33,723 nt of DNA from REEB509 sp049314555 (GTDB taxonomy: Bacteria; Pseudomonadota; Alphaproteobacteria; Caulobacterales; Aquidulcibacteraceae), in the NCBI GenBank assembly GCA_049314555.1, contig JBMOEW010000035.1, positions 1 to 33,723 of the forward strand, given 5' to 3'. The notes beneath the pieces are model-generated. The model did not search any database, was not told the origin of the DNA, and worked only from the letters and a program-made list of their open reading frames with translations. This document shows, piece after piece, positions 1-8,729 of this stretch. A program made the translations under genes and the position numbers. Numbering within the stretch: the first letter of the stretch is position 1; every line of letters begins with the position of its first letter.

Positions 1-367
1 GTTGGTGAAGAACAATGGCCGCGACATTGCCATTCTGCGGACAATGGGAGCCACCCGGGGGGCGATTCTGCGGGTGTTTTTCATGACGGGGGCCGCGGTT
101 GGGGGGCTTGGCACTCTGGCCGGCTTGACGCTGGGGGTTGCGTTTTGCGTGTTCATTGGGCCGATCCAAGACTTTTTGAGCACCGTCTTGGGGTTCGATA
201 TCTTTCCGGGCGAAGTGTATGCGCTCGATAGCCTGCCGGCCCGGGTGGAGTGGGGCGAAGTCGCCATGATCACGCTGTGGTCCTTGTTCATGTCGTTTGT
301 CGCGACGTTGCCGCCGGCCATGCGGGCAGCACGGCTCGATCCCGTGGAGGCGCTCCGGTATGAGTAG
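1..367 (+). CDS. Lipoprotein-releasing ABC transporter permease LolC/LolE, C-terminal part
   Basis: Partial gene; the 5' part lies outside the window and the frame is open from base 2 to the TAG at 365-367. About 121 residues remain. They show the end of the FtsX-like permease domain: the IAILRTMGATRGAI segment that precedes a membrane helix, a hydrophobic segment (roughly residues 26-52), a second one (roughly 86-104), and the typical family ending DPVEALRYE. In the known Lol system two permease subunits and two LolD ATPases extract mature outer-membrane lipoproteins from the inner membrane and hand them to LolA. The stop overlaps the ATG of the next gene by 8 bases (ATGAGTAG), so the ATPase is probably translationally coupled. 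Alphaproteobacteria often carry a single LolC/E-type permease; the fragment cannot tell LolC from LolE. Confidence 0.88.
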   Translation, partial: LVKNNGRDIAILRTMGATRGAILRVFFMTGAAVGGLGTLAGLTLGVAFCVFIGPIQDFLSTVLGFDIFPGEVYALDSLPARVEWGEVAMITLWSLFMSFVATLPPAMRAARLDPVEALRYE

Positions 368-1061
368 TGAGGCGGGGGGCGTTCCGGTCCTTTCTGTGCG
401 CGGTTTGACGCGGCGCTTTATGAGTGCTTCTGAAGAACTCACGGTTTTGTCCGGGGTTGATCTGGACGTGCGGGCCGGGGAAATCGTTGGCCTTGTAGGC
501 CCTTCTGGTTCGGGCAAGTCATCGCTGCTGCATGCGGCGGGCCTGTTGGAGCAGCCGAGCGGCGGCAGCGTGCTGATCGAGGGCGTGTCCGGGTGGGACA
601 TGAAAGACGACGGCCGCACCGCTTTGCGGCGGGCAAAAATTGGGTTTGTGTATCAATTCCACTGCTTGCTGCCGGAGTTTGACGCGCTGGATAACGTGGC
701 GCTGCCTGGCCTGATTGCGGGACGATCGCGGCGGGTGGCGCGGGATGAAGCAGCGCGACTGTTGTCGGCCTTGGGGCTTGAGAAGCGGCTGCATCACCAA
801 CCGGCGCAGCTGTCGGGGGGCGAGCAGCAACGGGTGGCCATTGCGCGGGCCTTGGCCAATAAACCAGCCCTGCTTTTGGCTGATGAACCGACTGGAAACC
901 TTGATCCTGGAACCTCCGGGATCGTGTTCAAAGCGCTGTTTGAGCTTGCCCGCCATGAGGGGGTTGGCGCGTTGATCGCCACTCACAACATGGAACTCGC
1001 CAGCTACATGGACCGGGTGATGGCGTTGAAGGACGGCGGGCTTGAACAACGGGTGGGCTAA
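360..1061 (+). CDS. lolD: Lipoprotein-releasing system ATP-binding protein LolD
   Basis: A 233-residue ABC ATPase powering lipoprotein release from the inner membrane. Visible motifs: Walker A GPSGSGKS (47-54), Q-loop around VYQF (97-100), signature LSGGEQQR (151-158), Walker B LLLADEP (171-177) and the H-loop histidine (H209 in IATHN). The family LolD/MacB subgroup usually has about 225-235 residues, which fits. The ATG at 360 overlaps the permease stop; the in-frame upstream start at 297 would put 21 residues inside the permease gene and is not used by homologs. The pairing with a LolC/E permease separates it from other ABC ATPases such as FtsE. Next comes dnaE after a 90-bp gap, in which I see no clear promoter or terminator. 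Confidence 0.93.
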   Translation: MSSEAGGVPVLSVRGLTRRFMSASEELTVLSGVDLDVRAGEIVGLVGPSGSGKSSLLHAAGLLEQPSGGSVLIEGVSGWDMKDDGRTALRRAKIGFVYQFHCLLPEFDALDNVALPGLIAGRSRRVARDEAARLLSALGLEKRLHHQPAQLSGGEQQRVAIARALANKPALLLADEPTGNLDPGTSGIVFKALFELARHEGVGALIATHNMELASYMDRVMALKDGGLEQRVG

Positions 1062-1151
1062 GCCGCACTGAAAGAGAACATAAATAGAACAGAATGGTGG
1101 TGCAGCGGGCGAATCACGCGTACGGTGGCGTCGTGTAGAGAGAGGCCGCCT

Positions 1152-4100
1152 ATGTCTGAGCCCTTCGTGCATTTGCGCGCGCGGTCCGCTTATTCGTTGC
1201 TGGAAAGCACGCTGCAGATCGATGATCTGGCCAGGCTGTGTGTGCAACACGGCATGCCTGCTTTGGGCTTGACGGATACGAACAATTTGTTCGGTGCACT
1301 GGAGTTCTGCGAGGCCTTCTCGAAGAAGGGCCTGCAGGCGATTATCGGCTGTGGCTTGATGATCGAAGATGGCGGCGCGCCCTTGGGCTGCATCGCTCTT
1401 TTGGCGCAAAGCGAGCAGGGCTACGCGAACCTGATGTTGCTGTCGTCGCAGGCCTTTCGGCGGGCTGTTGAAACCGGCGTGCCGGCGGTGTCGCGGGAGA
1501 CACTTGCTGCGGCCAGCGGCGGATTGATTGCCTTGACCGGTGGGGTGGATGGGCCCTTGCGCGCGCTGCAGGCGGCGCGGCGGGAGGGCGATGCGCGGCG
1601 TTTGCTTGAAGACCTGCTGGGGGTGTTCGGAGATCGGCTGTATGTCGAGCTGCAACGCCACCGAGAGGCCGGCGAAAGCGAGCACGAGGCTTTCCTGATT
1701 GCGGCGGCGTATGAGCTTGGCCTGCCGCTCGTTGCGACCAACGATCTGCGGTTTGAGGCCGGCGAAGACCACGGTGCCCACGATGCGCTGATGTGTATTG
1801 CAGCTGGCAGTTACTTGGGAGCCACGGACCGCCCCCGGGTGGGGCCGCACCGGGCGTTTCTGTCGTCAGCAGACATGGAAGCGCTGTTCAGCGATTTGCC
1901 GGAGGCGTTGGAAAACACCGCCGAAATCGCGCGGCGTTGCGCGTACATGCTCAAAAAGGTGGACCCGATGTTGCCGCGGTTCACGGGCGATCAGGGTCGA
2001 GATGAGTCCGCTGAGCTGGTGGCGCAGGCTGAGGACGGCTTGCGCATGCGGCTCGCGGCGATGGGGCCAGCGGGGCTCGCAGCGCCCGAAGACATCTATT
2101 GGCAGCGCTTGAAATACGAGTGCGACGTCATCATCCAAATGAAGTTTCCCGGCTATTTCTTGATCGTCTCGGACTTCATCAAGTGGGCTAAGGCTCAGGG
2201 CATTCCCGTTGGACCTGGGCGGGGCTCTGGGGCGGGTTCGCTGGTCGCTTATGCATTGACCATCACCGACCTTGATCCCCTGCGGTTCGGATTGCTGTTT
2301 GAGCGGTTTTTGAACCCTGAACGCGTCTCCATGCCGGACTTCGACATCGACTTTTGCCAGGAGCGGCGCGGCGAGGTGATTGAGTACGTGCAGAGGCGCT
2401 ATGGGCACGACCGCGTGGCGCAGATCATCACCTTTGGCACACTGCAGGCGCGGGCGGTGCTGCGCGATGTGGGGCGGGTGATGCAGTTGCCGTTCCCGCT
2501 GGTGGACCGATTGGCGAAGCTCGTGCCAGCCAACCCGGCCAACCCTGTGACGCTTGCAAAGGCCATCGAAATGGAGCCCCGCCTGCAGGAGGCAAAGGCG
2601 GCCGAGGCTGACGTTGCCAATCTGTTGCGAACGGCCATGCAGCTGGAGGGGCTTTATCGCAATGCCTCAACCCACGCGGCCGGGATCGTGATCGGTGACC
2701 GGCCGTTGGATGAGGTGGTGGCGCTTTACCAAGATCCGCGGTCGGACATTCCGGCCACGCAGTTCAATATGAAGTGGGTGGAGGGCGCGGGCCTCGTCAA
2801 GTTCGACTTTCTCGGCCTCAAGACCCTGACGGTGCTGGACCGGGCGTTGGGGTTTCTGCGCCAACAGGGGATCAGCATCGATCTTGCGCAGATCCCGTTT
2901 GACGATGCCAAAACCTACGACCTGTTGGGCTCGGGCATGACGTTTGGTGTATTCCAGCTGGAAAGCCAAGGCATGCGCGACACGTTGCGCAAAGTGAAGC
3001 CCAACAAGCTGGACGACATCATCGCTTTGATTTCTCTGTATCGCCCAGGCCCGATGAAAAACATCGACCATTATGCGGCGGTAAAATTCGGAGCTGAAAA
3101 GCCTGACTATCTCCATCCAAGTCTGCAGCCCTATCTGGAGGAGACTTACGGGGTCATCATCTATCAAGAACAGGTGATGCAGATCGCGCAGGAGTTGTCT
3201 GGTTACAGTTTGGGGCAAGCTGACCTTTTGCGACGGGCCATGGGCAAGAAGAAACCCGAGGAAATGGCCAAGCAAAAGAGTGTGTTCTTGGACGGCGCTG
3301 CCGCGCGCGGTGTTGACCGGTCGCAGGCTGAGCGCATCTTTGATTTGGTGGAAGAGTTCGCCGGCTACGGTTTCAACAAGAGCCATGCGGCCGCTTATGC
3401 CGTGGTCGCGTTTCAGACGGCCTATTTGAAGGCGCACTACCCGGTGGAGTTCATCGCTGCCTCGATGAGCTTGGACATCGCCAACAGCGAGAAACTCGCG
3501 AGCTTCCACCAGGATGCTCGGCGGATGGGCGTGAAGGTGTTGCCGCCCGACGTAAACGCTTCGCTGGCCGACTTTGGGGTGGAGGATGGAGCGATCCGAT
3601 ACGCGTTGGGTGCGGTGCGGAACGTCGGATTGGCGGCGATGGGCCAGCTGGTGGCAGAGCGCGAGCGAAACGGCCCGTTCAAAGACATGTTTGACTTGGC
3701 CGAGCGGTTTGACGGCAGCGTGGTCAACCGGCGGCAACTGGAGAATATGGCAAAGGCTGGGGCGTTTGACGGGCTTTTGGCAGAGCGGGCGCGGGCGCAT
3801 GGTGCCTGCGATACGCTGGCTGCCTATTCCGCGCGGCGGGCGGAAGAGCGCGCAAGCTCACAAGGCAGCCTGTTCGGGGCGCAGGAGGCCAGTCTGCGTC
3901 CGCCGCTTCCCAAGAGCCTTGGTTGGTCTGAACAGCAGCGCTTGGACTTCGAGCGGGAAAGTGTTGGCTTTTATTTTTCCGGTCACCCGTTGCAGTCGTT
4001 TTTCTTGACCGTTGGGGATGGTCAGGTGTCGGCCTTTAGTGATGTTTTGGAGGAGGGGGAAACCGATGCCAGAACCTATGCGATGGCGGGGGTTGTGCGC

Positions 4101-4559
4101 CGAGTGATGGCTCGGCCGGCACGCGATGGCGGGTTGTTTGCCTATGTGGCGTTTTCGGATCCAACAGGCGATTTCGAAACGATGGTGGTGCCTGAGGCGT
4201 TCGAAATGGAACGGGGGGTGTTAGAGGTGGGCAAGGCCTTGGCTTTCCGGGCGCGGGCGCGCTGGCGGGACGGCGATTTGAAGATTACCGCCGATAGTTT
4301 TGAACCGATCGAGGCGATGGAGTCCCGCAGATCACAGGTCTTGCAACTCGATGTGCGCGAAGGGGCCACTTTGCGCGACATTGCAGCGATGCTGAGGGCT
4401 TTGCCGGAGGGGCCATCTGTGGAGCGTCGCCCGCTGCGCCTGCGATTGCGGCTGTTCGACGGTCGGGAGGTCGAATTGAGCGTGGATGGGGGGTTCCCGG
4501 CTGGGGCTACGGCACGGGCCGCGATCAAGTCTGCGCGGGGTGTGGAACGGGTGAGTTAA
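1152..4559 (+). CDS. dnaE: DNA polymerase III subunit alpha
   Basis: A 1135-residue replicative polymerase catalytic subunit of the DnaE1 type. The N-terminal PHP domain begins with FVHLRARSAYSLLEST. The polymerase core contains GPGRGSGAGSLVAYAL and the palm motif PDFDIDF, with D396 and D398 matching E. coli D401 and D403; the third catalytic aspartate is D552 in KFDFLGL. The helix-hairpin-helix region YGFNKSHAAAYAVVAF and a C-terminal OB-fold region follow. No exonuclease domain is inserted, so proofreading would come from a separate DnaQ. I chose ATG 1152 because homologs start near MSEPFVHLR and GAGAGAGG-like purines lie just upstream; a GTG at 1125 would add nine residues. The position after lolD is conserved in alphaproteobacteria. 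Confidence 0.96.
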   Translation: MSEPFVHLRARSAYSLLESTLQIDDLARLCVQHGMPALGLTDTNNLFGALEFCEAFSKKGLQAIIGCGLMIEDGGAPLGCIALLAQSEQGYANLMLLSSQAFRRAVETGVPAVSRETLAAASGGLIALTGGVDGPLRALQAARREGDARRLLEDLLGVFGDRLYVELQRHREAGESEHEAFLIAAAYELGLPLVATNDLRFEAGEDHGAHDALMCIAAGSYLGATDRPRVGPHRAFLSSADMEALFSDLPEALENTAEIARRCAYMLKKVDPMLPRFTGDQGRDESAELVAQAEDGLRMRLAAMGPAGLAAPEDIYWQRLKYECDVIIQMKFPGYFLIVSDFIKWAKAQGIPVGPGRGSGAGSLVAYALTITDLDPLRFGLLFERFLNPERVSMPDFDIDFCQERRGEVIEYVQRRYGHDRVAQIITFGTLQARAVLRDVGRVMQLPFPLVDRLAKLVPANPANPVTLAKAIEMEPRLQEAKAAEADVANLLRTAMQLEGLYRNASTHAAGIVIGDRPLDEVVALYQDPRSDIPATQFNMKWVEGAGLVKFDFLGLKTLTVLDRALGFLRQQGISIDLAQIPFDDAKTYDLLGSGMTFGVFQLESQGMRDTLRKVKPNKLDDIIALISLYRPGPMKNIDHYAAVKFGAEKPDYLHPSLQPYLEETYGVIIYQEQVMQIAQELSGYSLGQADLLRRAMGKKKPEEMAKQKSVFLDGAAARGVDRSQAERIFDLVEEFAGYGFNKSHAAAYAVVAFQTAYLKAHYPVEFIAASMSLDIANSEKLASFHQDARRMGVKVLPPDVNASLADFGVEDGAIRYALGAVRNVGLAAMGQLVAERERNGPFKDMFDLAERFDGSVVNRRQLENMAKAGAFDGLLAERARAHGACDTLAAYSARRAEERASSQGSLFGAQEASLRPPLPKSLGWSEQQRLDFERESVGFYFSGHPLQSFFLTVGDGQVSAFSDVLEEGETDARTYAMAGVVRRVMARPARDGGLFAYVAFSDPTGDFETMVVPEAFEMERGVLEVGKALAFRARARWRDGDLKITADSFEPIEAMESRRSQVLQLDVREGATLRDIAAMLRALPEGPSVERRPLRLRLRLFDGREVELSVDGGFPAGATARAAIKSARGVERVS

Positions 4560-4738
4560 CACACAGGCGTTGAGGCTTGCGAAGCGGTCCTGGTTGGACT
4601 ATCTGAGCGTCATTCCTCACGCAGGAACCCTTTTTGGCGCGACCCGACCGGGTCGTGGGAGAGGGGTTTCCGGTGCCGTTTTGCATGCTCAAAACGGTTC
4701 CTTCCTGCGGCGGCTAACCGGAACGGAGTAGTAATACC
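4560..4738 (+). promoter_or_regulatory. rpsB leader region with two hairpins and a weak promoter candidate
   Basis: This 179-bp gap separates dnaE from rpsB. A possible promoter is TTGCGA (4577-4582), a 17-bp spacer, and TATCTG (4600-4605); the match is poor. Two clear inverted repeats follow: CGACCC (4640-4645) with GGGTCG (4650-4655) and a 4-nt loop, and CCGTTTTG (4676-4683) with CAAAACGG (4690-4697) and a 6-nt loop. A weaker 5-bp stem (4613-4617 with 4623-4627) precedes a five-T run at 4631-4635 and could end dnaE transcripts. A GGAG ribosome binding site sits near 4725. Ribosomal protein S2 leaders are autoregulated in E. coli; whether these hairpins do this here is inference. Confidence 0.4.
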
Positions 4739-5542
4739 ATGGCGCTGCCTGAGTTCAGCATGCGCCAGCTTTTGGAAGCTGGCGCGCATTTTGGTCACCA
4801 AACCCACCGTTGGAACCCGAAAATGGAACGGTTCCTGTTCGGGGTGCGGTCTGGCATTCACATTATCGACCTTTCGCAAACCACGCCGCTGTTGCACCAA
4901 GCGCTGTTGAAGGTGCGGGAAACGGCGGCTCGGGGCGGTCGGATCCTTTTTGTGGGCACGAAGCGGCAAGCCAGCGAGCATGTGGCCGCGGCCGCGCGCC
5001 GGTCCGCGCAGTATTTCGTGAACCAACGTTGGTTGGGCGGCACGATGACCAACTGGCAGACGGTGTCTCGGTCGATCTCGCGGTTGCGGGAGCTTGAAGA
5101 GGTTGTGGCCGGCGATGGCGGCGGGCGGACCAAAAAGGAGCTCCTGACCCTCACCCGGGAACGCGACAAGCTCGATCGGTCGCTCGGCGGTATTGCGTCG
5201 ATGGGCGGGGTGCCGGATTTGATGTTCGTGATCGACACCAACAAGGAAGCAATTGCAATCCAAGAGGCGCGCAAGCTGCACATTCCGGTGGTGGCGGTGC
5301 TGGACAGCAATTGCGACCCGGACGTGGTGGATTTTCCCATTCCCGGCAATGACGACGCCGCTCGGGCTATTCAGCTGTATTGCGATTTGATTGCAGACGC
5401 TGCTTTGGACGGGCTGACTGAAGGTCAGGCACGGGCCGGTGTGGACATCGGTGCCGCCGCCAACCCGATGATGGAGCCGGCGTTGCGGGTGGAAGAGCCG
5501 GCTGCGGTGCCGGTGGTGGAAACGCAGGAAACGGTGCAATAG
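4739..5542 (+). CDS. rpsB: 30S ribosomal protein S2
   Basis: A 267-residue uS2 protein of the small ribosomal subunit, needed for S1 attachment and initiation. The start MALPEFSMRQLLEAGAHFGH and the following HRWNPKM are family hallmarks; the central stretch with FVGTKRQA and NQRWLGGTMTNW is also conserved. It exceeds the E. coli length by about 25 residues, with an acidic, Ala/Val/Pro-rich C-terminal tail (from about residue 245), which is common in alphaproteobacteria. ATG 4739 has a GGAG about 10 bases upstream. It is followed after 23 bp by tsf, the usual rpsB-tsf pair. Confidence 0.97.
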   Translation: MALPEFSMRQLLEAGAHFGHQTHRWNPKMERFLFGVRSGIHIIDLSQTTPLLHQALLKVRETAARGGRILFVGTKRQASEHVAAAARRSAQYFVNQRWLGGTMTNWQTVSRSISRLRELEEVVAGDGGGRTKKELLTLTRERDKLDRSLGGIASMGGVPDLMFVIDTNKEAIAIQEARKLHIPVVAVLDSNCDPDVVDFPIPGNDDAARAIQLYCDLIADAALDGLTEGQARAGVDIGAAANPMMEPALRVEEPAAVPVVETQETVQ

Positions 5543-5565
5543 CATCAACTGAGGAGCACACAGTC

Positions 5566-6525
5566 ATGGCTGAGATCAGCGCTGCGCTCGTAAAAGAGCT
5601 GCGGGATAAAACCGGCGCGGGCATGATGGACTGCAAAAAAGCCCTCGGCCAAGCCGGCGGCGATATGGAAAGCGCTGTCGATTGGCTGCGGGCGCGTGGC
5701 ATGGCGAAAGCGGCGACCAAAGCCGACCGCGCTGCAGCCGAAGGGCTTGTGGCGGTGGCGGCGAAGCGCGTGGGGGCGGGCGCGGAAGCGGTGTTGATTG
5801 AGTTCAACGCCGAGACCGACTTCGTGTCGCGCAACCAGCAGTTCCAAGACGCTGTGAAATCGTTCGCGGCACTTGGTTTGGCGGTGGGCGGCGACCTCGA
5901 TAAGTTGTTGGCCGCCAAGGCACCGGACGGCGTGGGAACGGTGCAGGACGCAGTGACGCGTTTGATCGCCACGATCGGCGAGAACATGACGCTGCGCCGG
6001 GCAACTGGCTTATCGGTCTCCCAAGGTGCCGTTGGCGCCTACATCCACAATGCGGCGAGCGAAGGTATGGGCCGGCTTGGCGTGCTGGTGGCATTGCAGT
6101 CTGAGGCTGAGCCTGCGGCGCTTGAAGAGTTGGCGCGCAAGATTGCCATGCACGTGGCGGCCACCAACCCGGTTGCACTTGACGAAACGTCGGTGCCCAG
6201 CGAACGGTTGGAGCGGGAAAAAGCGGTCATCCTTGAACAGATCGCGCAAGACCCGAAGGCGGTTGGCAAGCCGCAACAGGTCTTGGACAAAATGATGGAA
6301 GGGCGCGTGCGCAAGTTCTTGGAGGAGGTGACTTTGGTCAAACAAGCCTTCGTCGTGAACCCGGACGTGACTGTTGAAGGTGCTGTGAAAGAGGCTGAAA
6401 AGGCTCTTGGCAAACCGATTGCGTTGAAAGCCTTCGTGCGCTTTGCATTGGGCGAAGGCGTTGAGAAACCAACCGGCGGTGACTTTGCCGCCGAAGTCGC
6501 GGCGATGACGGGCGGTCAGTCCTAA
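5566..6525 (+). CDS. tsf: Translation elongation factor Ts
   Basis: A 319-residue guanine nucleotide exchange factor that releases GDP from EF-Tu in the cytoplasm. The N-terminal UBA-like domain (about 1-50) contains KELRDKTGAGMMDCKKAL, and the core contains the TDFVSRN signature (84-90) that contacts EF-Tu. Length is slightly above the E. coli protein (about 283) and in the range of alphaproteobacterial EF-Ts. GAGGAG lies about ten bases before ATG 5566. It is linked to rpsB upstream; downstream a strong hairpin separates it from pyrH. Confidence 0.97.
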   Translation: MAEISAALVKELRDKTGAGMMDCKKALGQAGGDMESAVDWLRARGMAKAATKADRAAAEGLVAVAAKRVGAGAEAVLIEFNAETDFVSRNQQFQDAVKSFAALGLAVGGDLDKLLAAKAPDGVGTVQDAVTRLIATIGENMTLRRATGLSVSQGAVGAYIHNAASEGMGRLGVLVALQSEAEPAALEELARKIAMHVAATNPVALDETSVPSERLEREKAVILEQIAQDPKAVGKPQQVLDKMMEGRVRKFLEEVTLVKQAFVVNPDVTVEGAVKEAEKALGKPIALKAFVRFALGEGVEKPTGGDFAAEVAAMTGGQS

Positions 6526-6551
6526 AACGCCGCAGCACAGCAAGTCCATCA

Positions 6552-6588
6552 GGAAGGCGCGCTTCGCCCTTTACGGAGCGCGCCTTCC
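6552..6588 (+). terminator. Strong 11-bp hairpin between tsf and pyrH, without T-tract
   Basis: GGAAGGCGCGC (6552-6562) pairs perfectly with GCGCGCCTTCC (6578-6588) around a 15-nt loop. No T run follows, so it is not a classical intrinsic terminator. It may be a partial terminator or an RNA-stabilising structure that lowers pyrH expression relative to rpsB-tsf. The inverted repeat is seen directly; the role is inference. Confidence 0.45.
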
Positions 6589-6632
6589 GCGCGTAAACAC
6601 GTTTGTCGCAATTCACCAGAACAGGCGGCTCT

Positions 6633-7388
6633 ATGACTCTTTCGGTTGCCAGTTCGTCCGGCGAGGCCACGCCAGGCCGTCCCTACAAGCGGGTCCTGTT
6701 GAAGATTTCGGGCGAAGCCCTGATGGGGGATGGGGCCTACGGGATCGATGTTGAAACCTGTGCGCGGATTGCGGGGGAAGTGGCAGATGCTCAGCGGGTA
6801 GGCGTTGAGATCTGCCTTGTGATTGGCGGGGGCAACATCTTTCGCGGCCTCAAGGGGGCGGCGAAGGGTATGGAGCGGTCCCAGGCCGATTACATGGGCA
6901 TGTTGGCCACGGTGATGAACGCGCTGGCGATGCAAAATGCGCTGGAAATGCTGGGCATCGATACGCGGGTGCTTTCGGCGATCCCGATGGTGACGGTGTG
7001 TGAGCCCTATATCCGCCGGCGGGCGATGCGCCACATGGAGAAGGGGCGGATCGTGATTTTCGCGGCCGGAACGGGCAATCCCTATTTCACCACAGACACC
7101 GCTGCGGCTTTGCGGGCGGCTGAAATGGGATGTGATGCGCTGTTGAAGGGGACGGGGGTGGACGGTGTCTATACCTCCGATCCAAAGCTCGATGCGACGG
7201 CTACACGCTACGAGCGATTGAGCTATAACGAAATGCTGGCGAAGGACCTCAAGGTCATGGATGCGGCCGCTGTTAGCTTGATGCGCGAGAATCGGGTTCC
7301 CATCGTCGTGTTTTCGATCCACACCAGGGGCTCGTTGCAGGACGTCTTGTCTGGCCGGGGTGTGTGCACCGTTATTCGAGAGGCGTGA
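6633..7388 (+). CDS. pyrH: UMP kinase
   Basis: A 251-residue bacterial UMP kinase of the amino acid kinase fold, converting UMP plus ATP to UDP in pyrimidine nucleotide synthesis. Key motifs: LLKISGEALMG (22-32) and IGGGNIFRG (64-72) for phosphate binding, GTGNPYFTTDTAA in the nucleotide-binding half, and VDGVYTSDPK. Relative to E. coli PyrH it has about ten extra N-terminal residues rich in Ser/Ala/Gly. I chose ATG 6633, which has an AGGCGG-type site just upstream; an in-frame TTG at 6603 is less likely. frr starts six bases after its stop. Confidence 0.96.
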   Translation: MTLSVASSSGEATPGRPYKRVLLKISGEALMGDGAYGIDVETCARIAGEVADAQRVGVEICLVIGGGNIFRGLKGAAKGMERSQADYMGMLATVMNALAMQNALEMLGIDTRVLSAIPMVTVCEPYIRRRAMRHMEKGRIVIFAAGTGNPYFTTDTAAALRAAEMGCDALLKGTGVDGVYTSDPKLDATATRYERLSYNEMLAKDLKVMDAAAVSLMRENRVPIVVFSIHTRGSLQDVLSGRGVCTVIREA

Positions 7389-7394
7389 TCGACA

Positions 7395-7958
7395 ATGGCG
7401 ACTGGCGCATTCAGTTTGGATGAATACAAGCGGCGGATGGACGGCGCTTTATCCTCGTTGCGGCAAGAATTCACGGGGCTGCGAACCGGCCGCGCGAGTG
7501 CCACCTTGCTCGACAACATCATGGTCGAGGCCTACGGGGCCATGACACCTATCAATCAGGTGGCCGCGGTGAATGCGCCCGAGCCGCGGATGTTGACGGT
7601 GCAGATTTGGGATCGCGGCACGGTTTCGGCGGTAGAGAAAGCCATTCGCGCTTCTGGGCTCGGCCTTAATCCGGTGGTGGATGGCCAAACCCTACGGGTG
7701 CCGATCCCGCCCCTGTCTGGCGAGCGTCGCCAGGAACTAGCCAAGATCGCCGGCAAGCATGCCGAAACGTCACGGGTGGCTGTTCGTCAGGTTCGGCGCG
7801 ATGCGATGGAGCACCTCAAGAAGCTCGAAAAAGATCGCGCGATGAGTGAGGACGAGCAGAAAAAGCTCTCCGAACAGGTCCAGAAAGAAACCGACGCCTT
7901 TATCAAGCGCGTGGACGAGGCTCTGCGGCAGAAGGAGGAAGAGATCATGCAGGTGTGA
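7395..7958 (+). CDS. frr: Ribosome recycling factor
   Basis: A 187-residue RRF that, with EF-G, splits post-termination ribosomes. It shows the family start region DEYKRRMDGALSSL, the GLRTGRAS segment, the domain II stretch VNAPEPRMLTVQIWD, and the basic helix with RVAVRQVRRDAM near the C-terminus, followed by a charged Lys/Glu helix. Length equals the usual 185. It follows pyrH by six bases and is probably expressed with it; uppS begins 24 bases downstream. Confidence 0.97.
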   Translation: MATGAFSLDEYKRRMDGALSSLRQEFTGLRTGRASATLLDNIMVEAYGAMTPINQVAAVNAPEPRMLTVQIWDRGTVSAVEKAIRASGLGLNPVVDGQTLRVPIPPLSGERRQELAKIAGKHAETSRVAVRQVRRDAMEHLKKLEKDRAMSEDEQKKLSEQVQKETDAFIKRVDEALRQKEEEIMQV

Positions 7959-7982
7959 ACCTGCGTTTGATCCGAAACCTTT

Positions 7983-8729
7983 ATGGCCTTGCTCCCATCC
8001 GCCGCATCGGAAGATGATCTTCCTGAACACGTCGCTATCATTATGGATGGCAATGGGCGTTGGGCTCGACAAAGATCCAGCCCGCGTACCTTTGGACATC
8101 AGGCTGGCGTTGAAGCGTTGCGGCGCACGGTGGAGGCGGCGGGCGAGTTGGGCCTTCGGTACCTGACGGTGTTTGGTTTCTCTACCGAAAACTGGAACCG
8201 TCCCCAGGATGAAGTGTCGGCGCTGCTCGATTTGCTGCAACTTTATGTGAAGCGCGATCTGGAGCGTTTGGGGCGCGAAGGTGTGCGGGTACGCATGATT
8301 GGAGAGCGCGCCAATTTGAGTGCGGACTTGCTGGCAACCATCGAGGATGCCGAGGCGAGGACGCGCAATAATACCAACCTCAATTTGACGATTGCGTTCA
8401 ACTACGGAGCGCAGAACGAGATCGTGCGCGCCGCGCGGGCAATGGCGGAGGATTTGGTGGCCGGAATCGTGGGGGTTGAGGCCTTCACCACCGAAGGGTT
8501 TGCGGCGCGCCTGGACACGGCCGAGCTGCCCGATCCAGATTTGATTATCCGCACCAGCGGCGAATTGCGGCTGTCTAATTTTCTGTTGTGGCAAGCGGCC
8601 TATGCAGAGCTCGTATTCTTAGACATTCTCTGGCCTGACTTTGACCGGACAGCGCTGGAGGCTGCGCTCAATGACTACCGACGCCGCGAACGGCGCTACG
8701 GCGGCACAAGCCGTCAGCGCGGCGGCTGA
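7983..8729 (+). CDS. uppS: Isoprenyl transferase (undecaprenyl diphosphate synthase)
   Basis: A 248-residue cis-prenyltransferase that condenses isopentenyl diphosphate onto farnesyl diphosphate to make the C55 carrier for cell-wall and surface glycan synthesis. The conserved block HVAIIMDGNGRWA contains the catalytic aspartate D22 (E. coli D26). YLTVFGFSTENWNR, NLTIAFNYG and the C-terminal PDLIIRTSGELRLSNFL/LWPDF motifs are typical. ATG 7983 gives a short 14-residue lead before the conserved block. The 3' end overlaps the probable cdsA start. Confidence 0.95.
   Translation: MALLPSAASEDDLPEHVAIIMDGNGRWARQRSSPRTFGHQAGVEALRRTVEAAGELGLRYLTVFGFSTENWNRPQDEVSALLDLLQLYVKRDLERLGREGVRVRMIGERANLSADLLATIEDAEARTRNNTNLNLTIAFNYGAQNEIVRAARAMAEDLVAGIVGVEAFTTEGFAARLDTAELPDPDLIIRTSGELRLSNFLLWQAAYAELVFLDILWPDFDRTALEAALNDYRRRERRYGGTSRQRGG

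Noticed and set aside
1062..1151. Promoter for dnaE
   Set aside because: The gap is relatively A-rich around 1078-1090, but I found no -35/-10 pair with acceptable spacing.
519..1850. 443-codon open frame on the minus strand opposite lolD and dnaE
   Set aside because: It spans two well-supported genes and their gap, its translation is rich in Arg, Gln, His and Pro without any recognisable motif, and such long antisense frames are expected in G+C-rich DNA.
2667..3800. 377-codon minus-strand frame opposite dnaE
   Set aside because: It lies wholly under the conserved polymerase core and has no family features; a shadow of strong codon bias.
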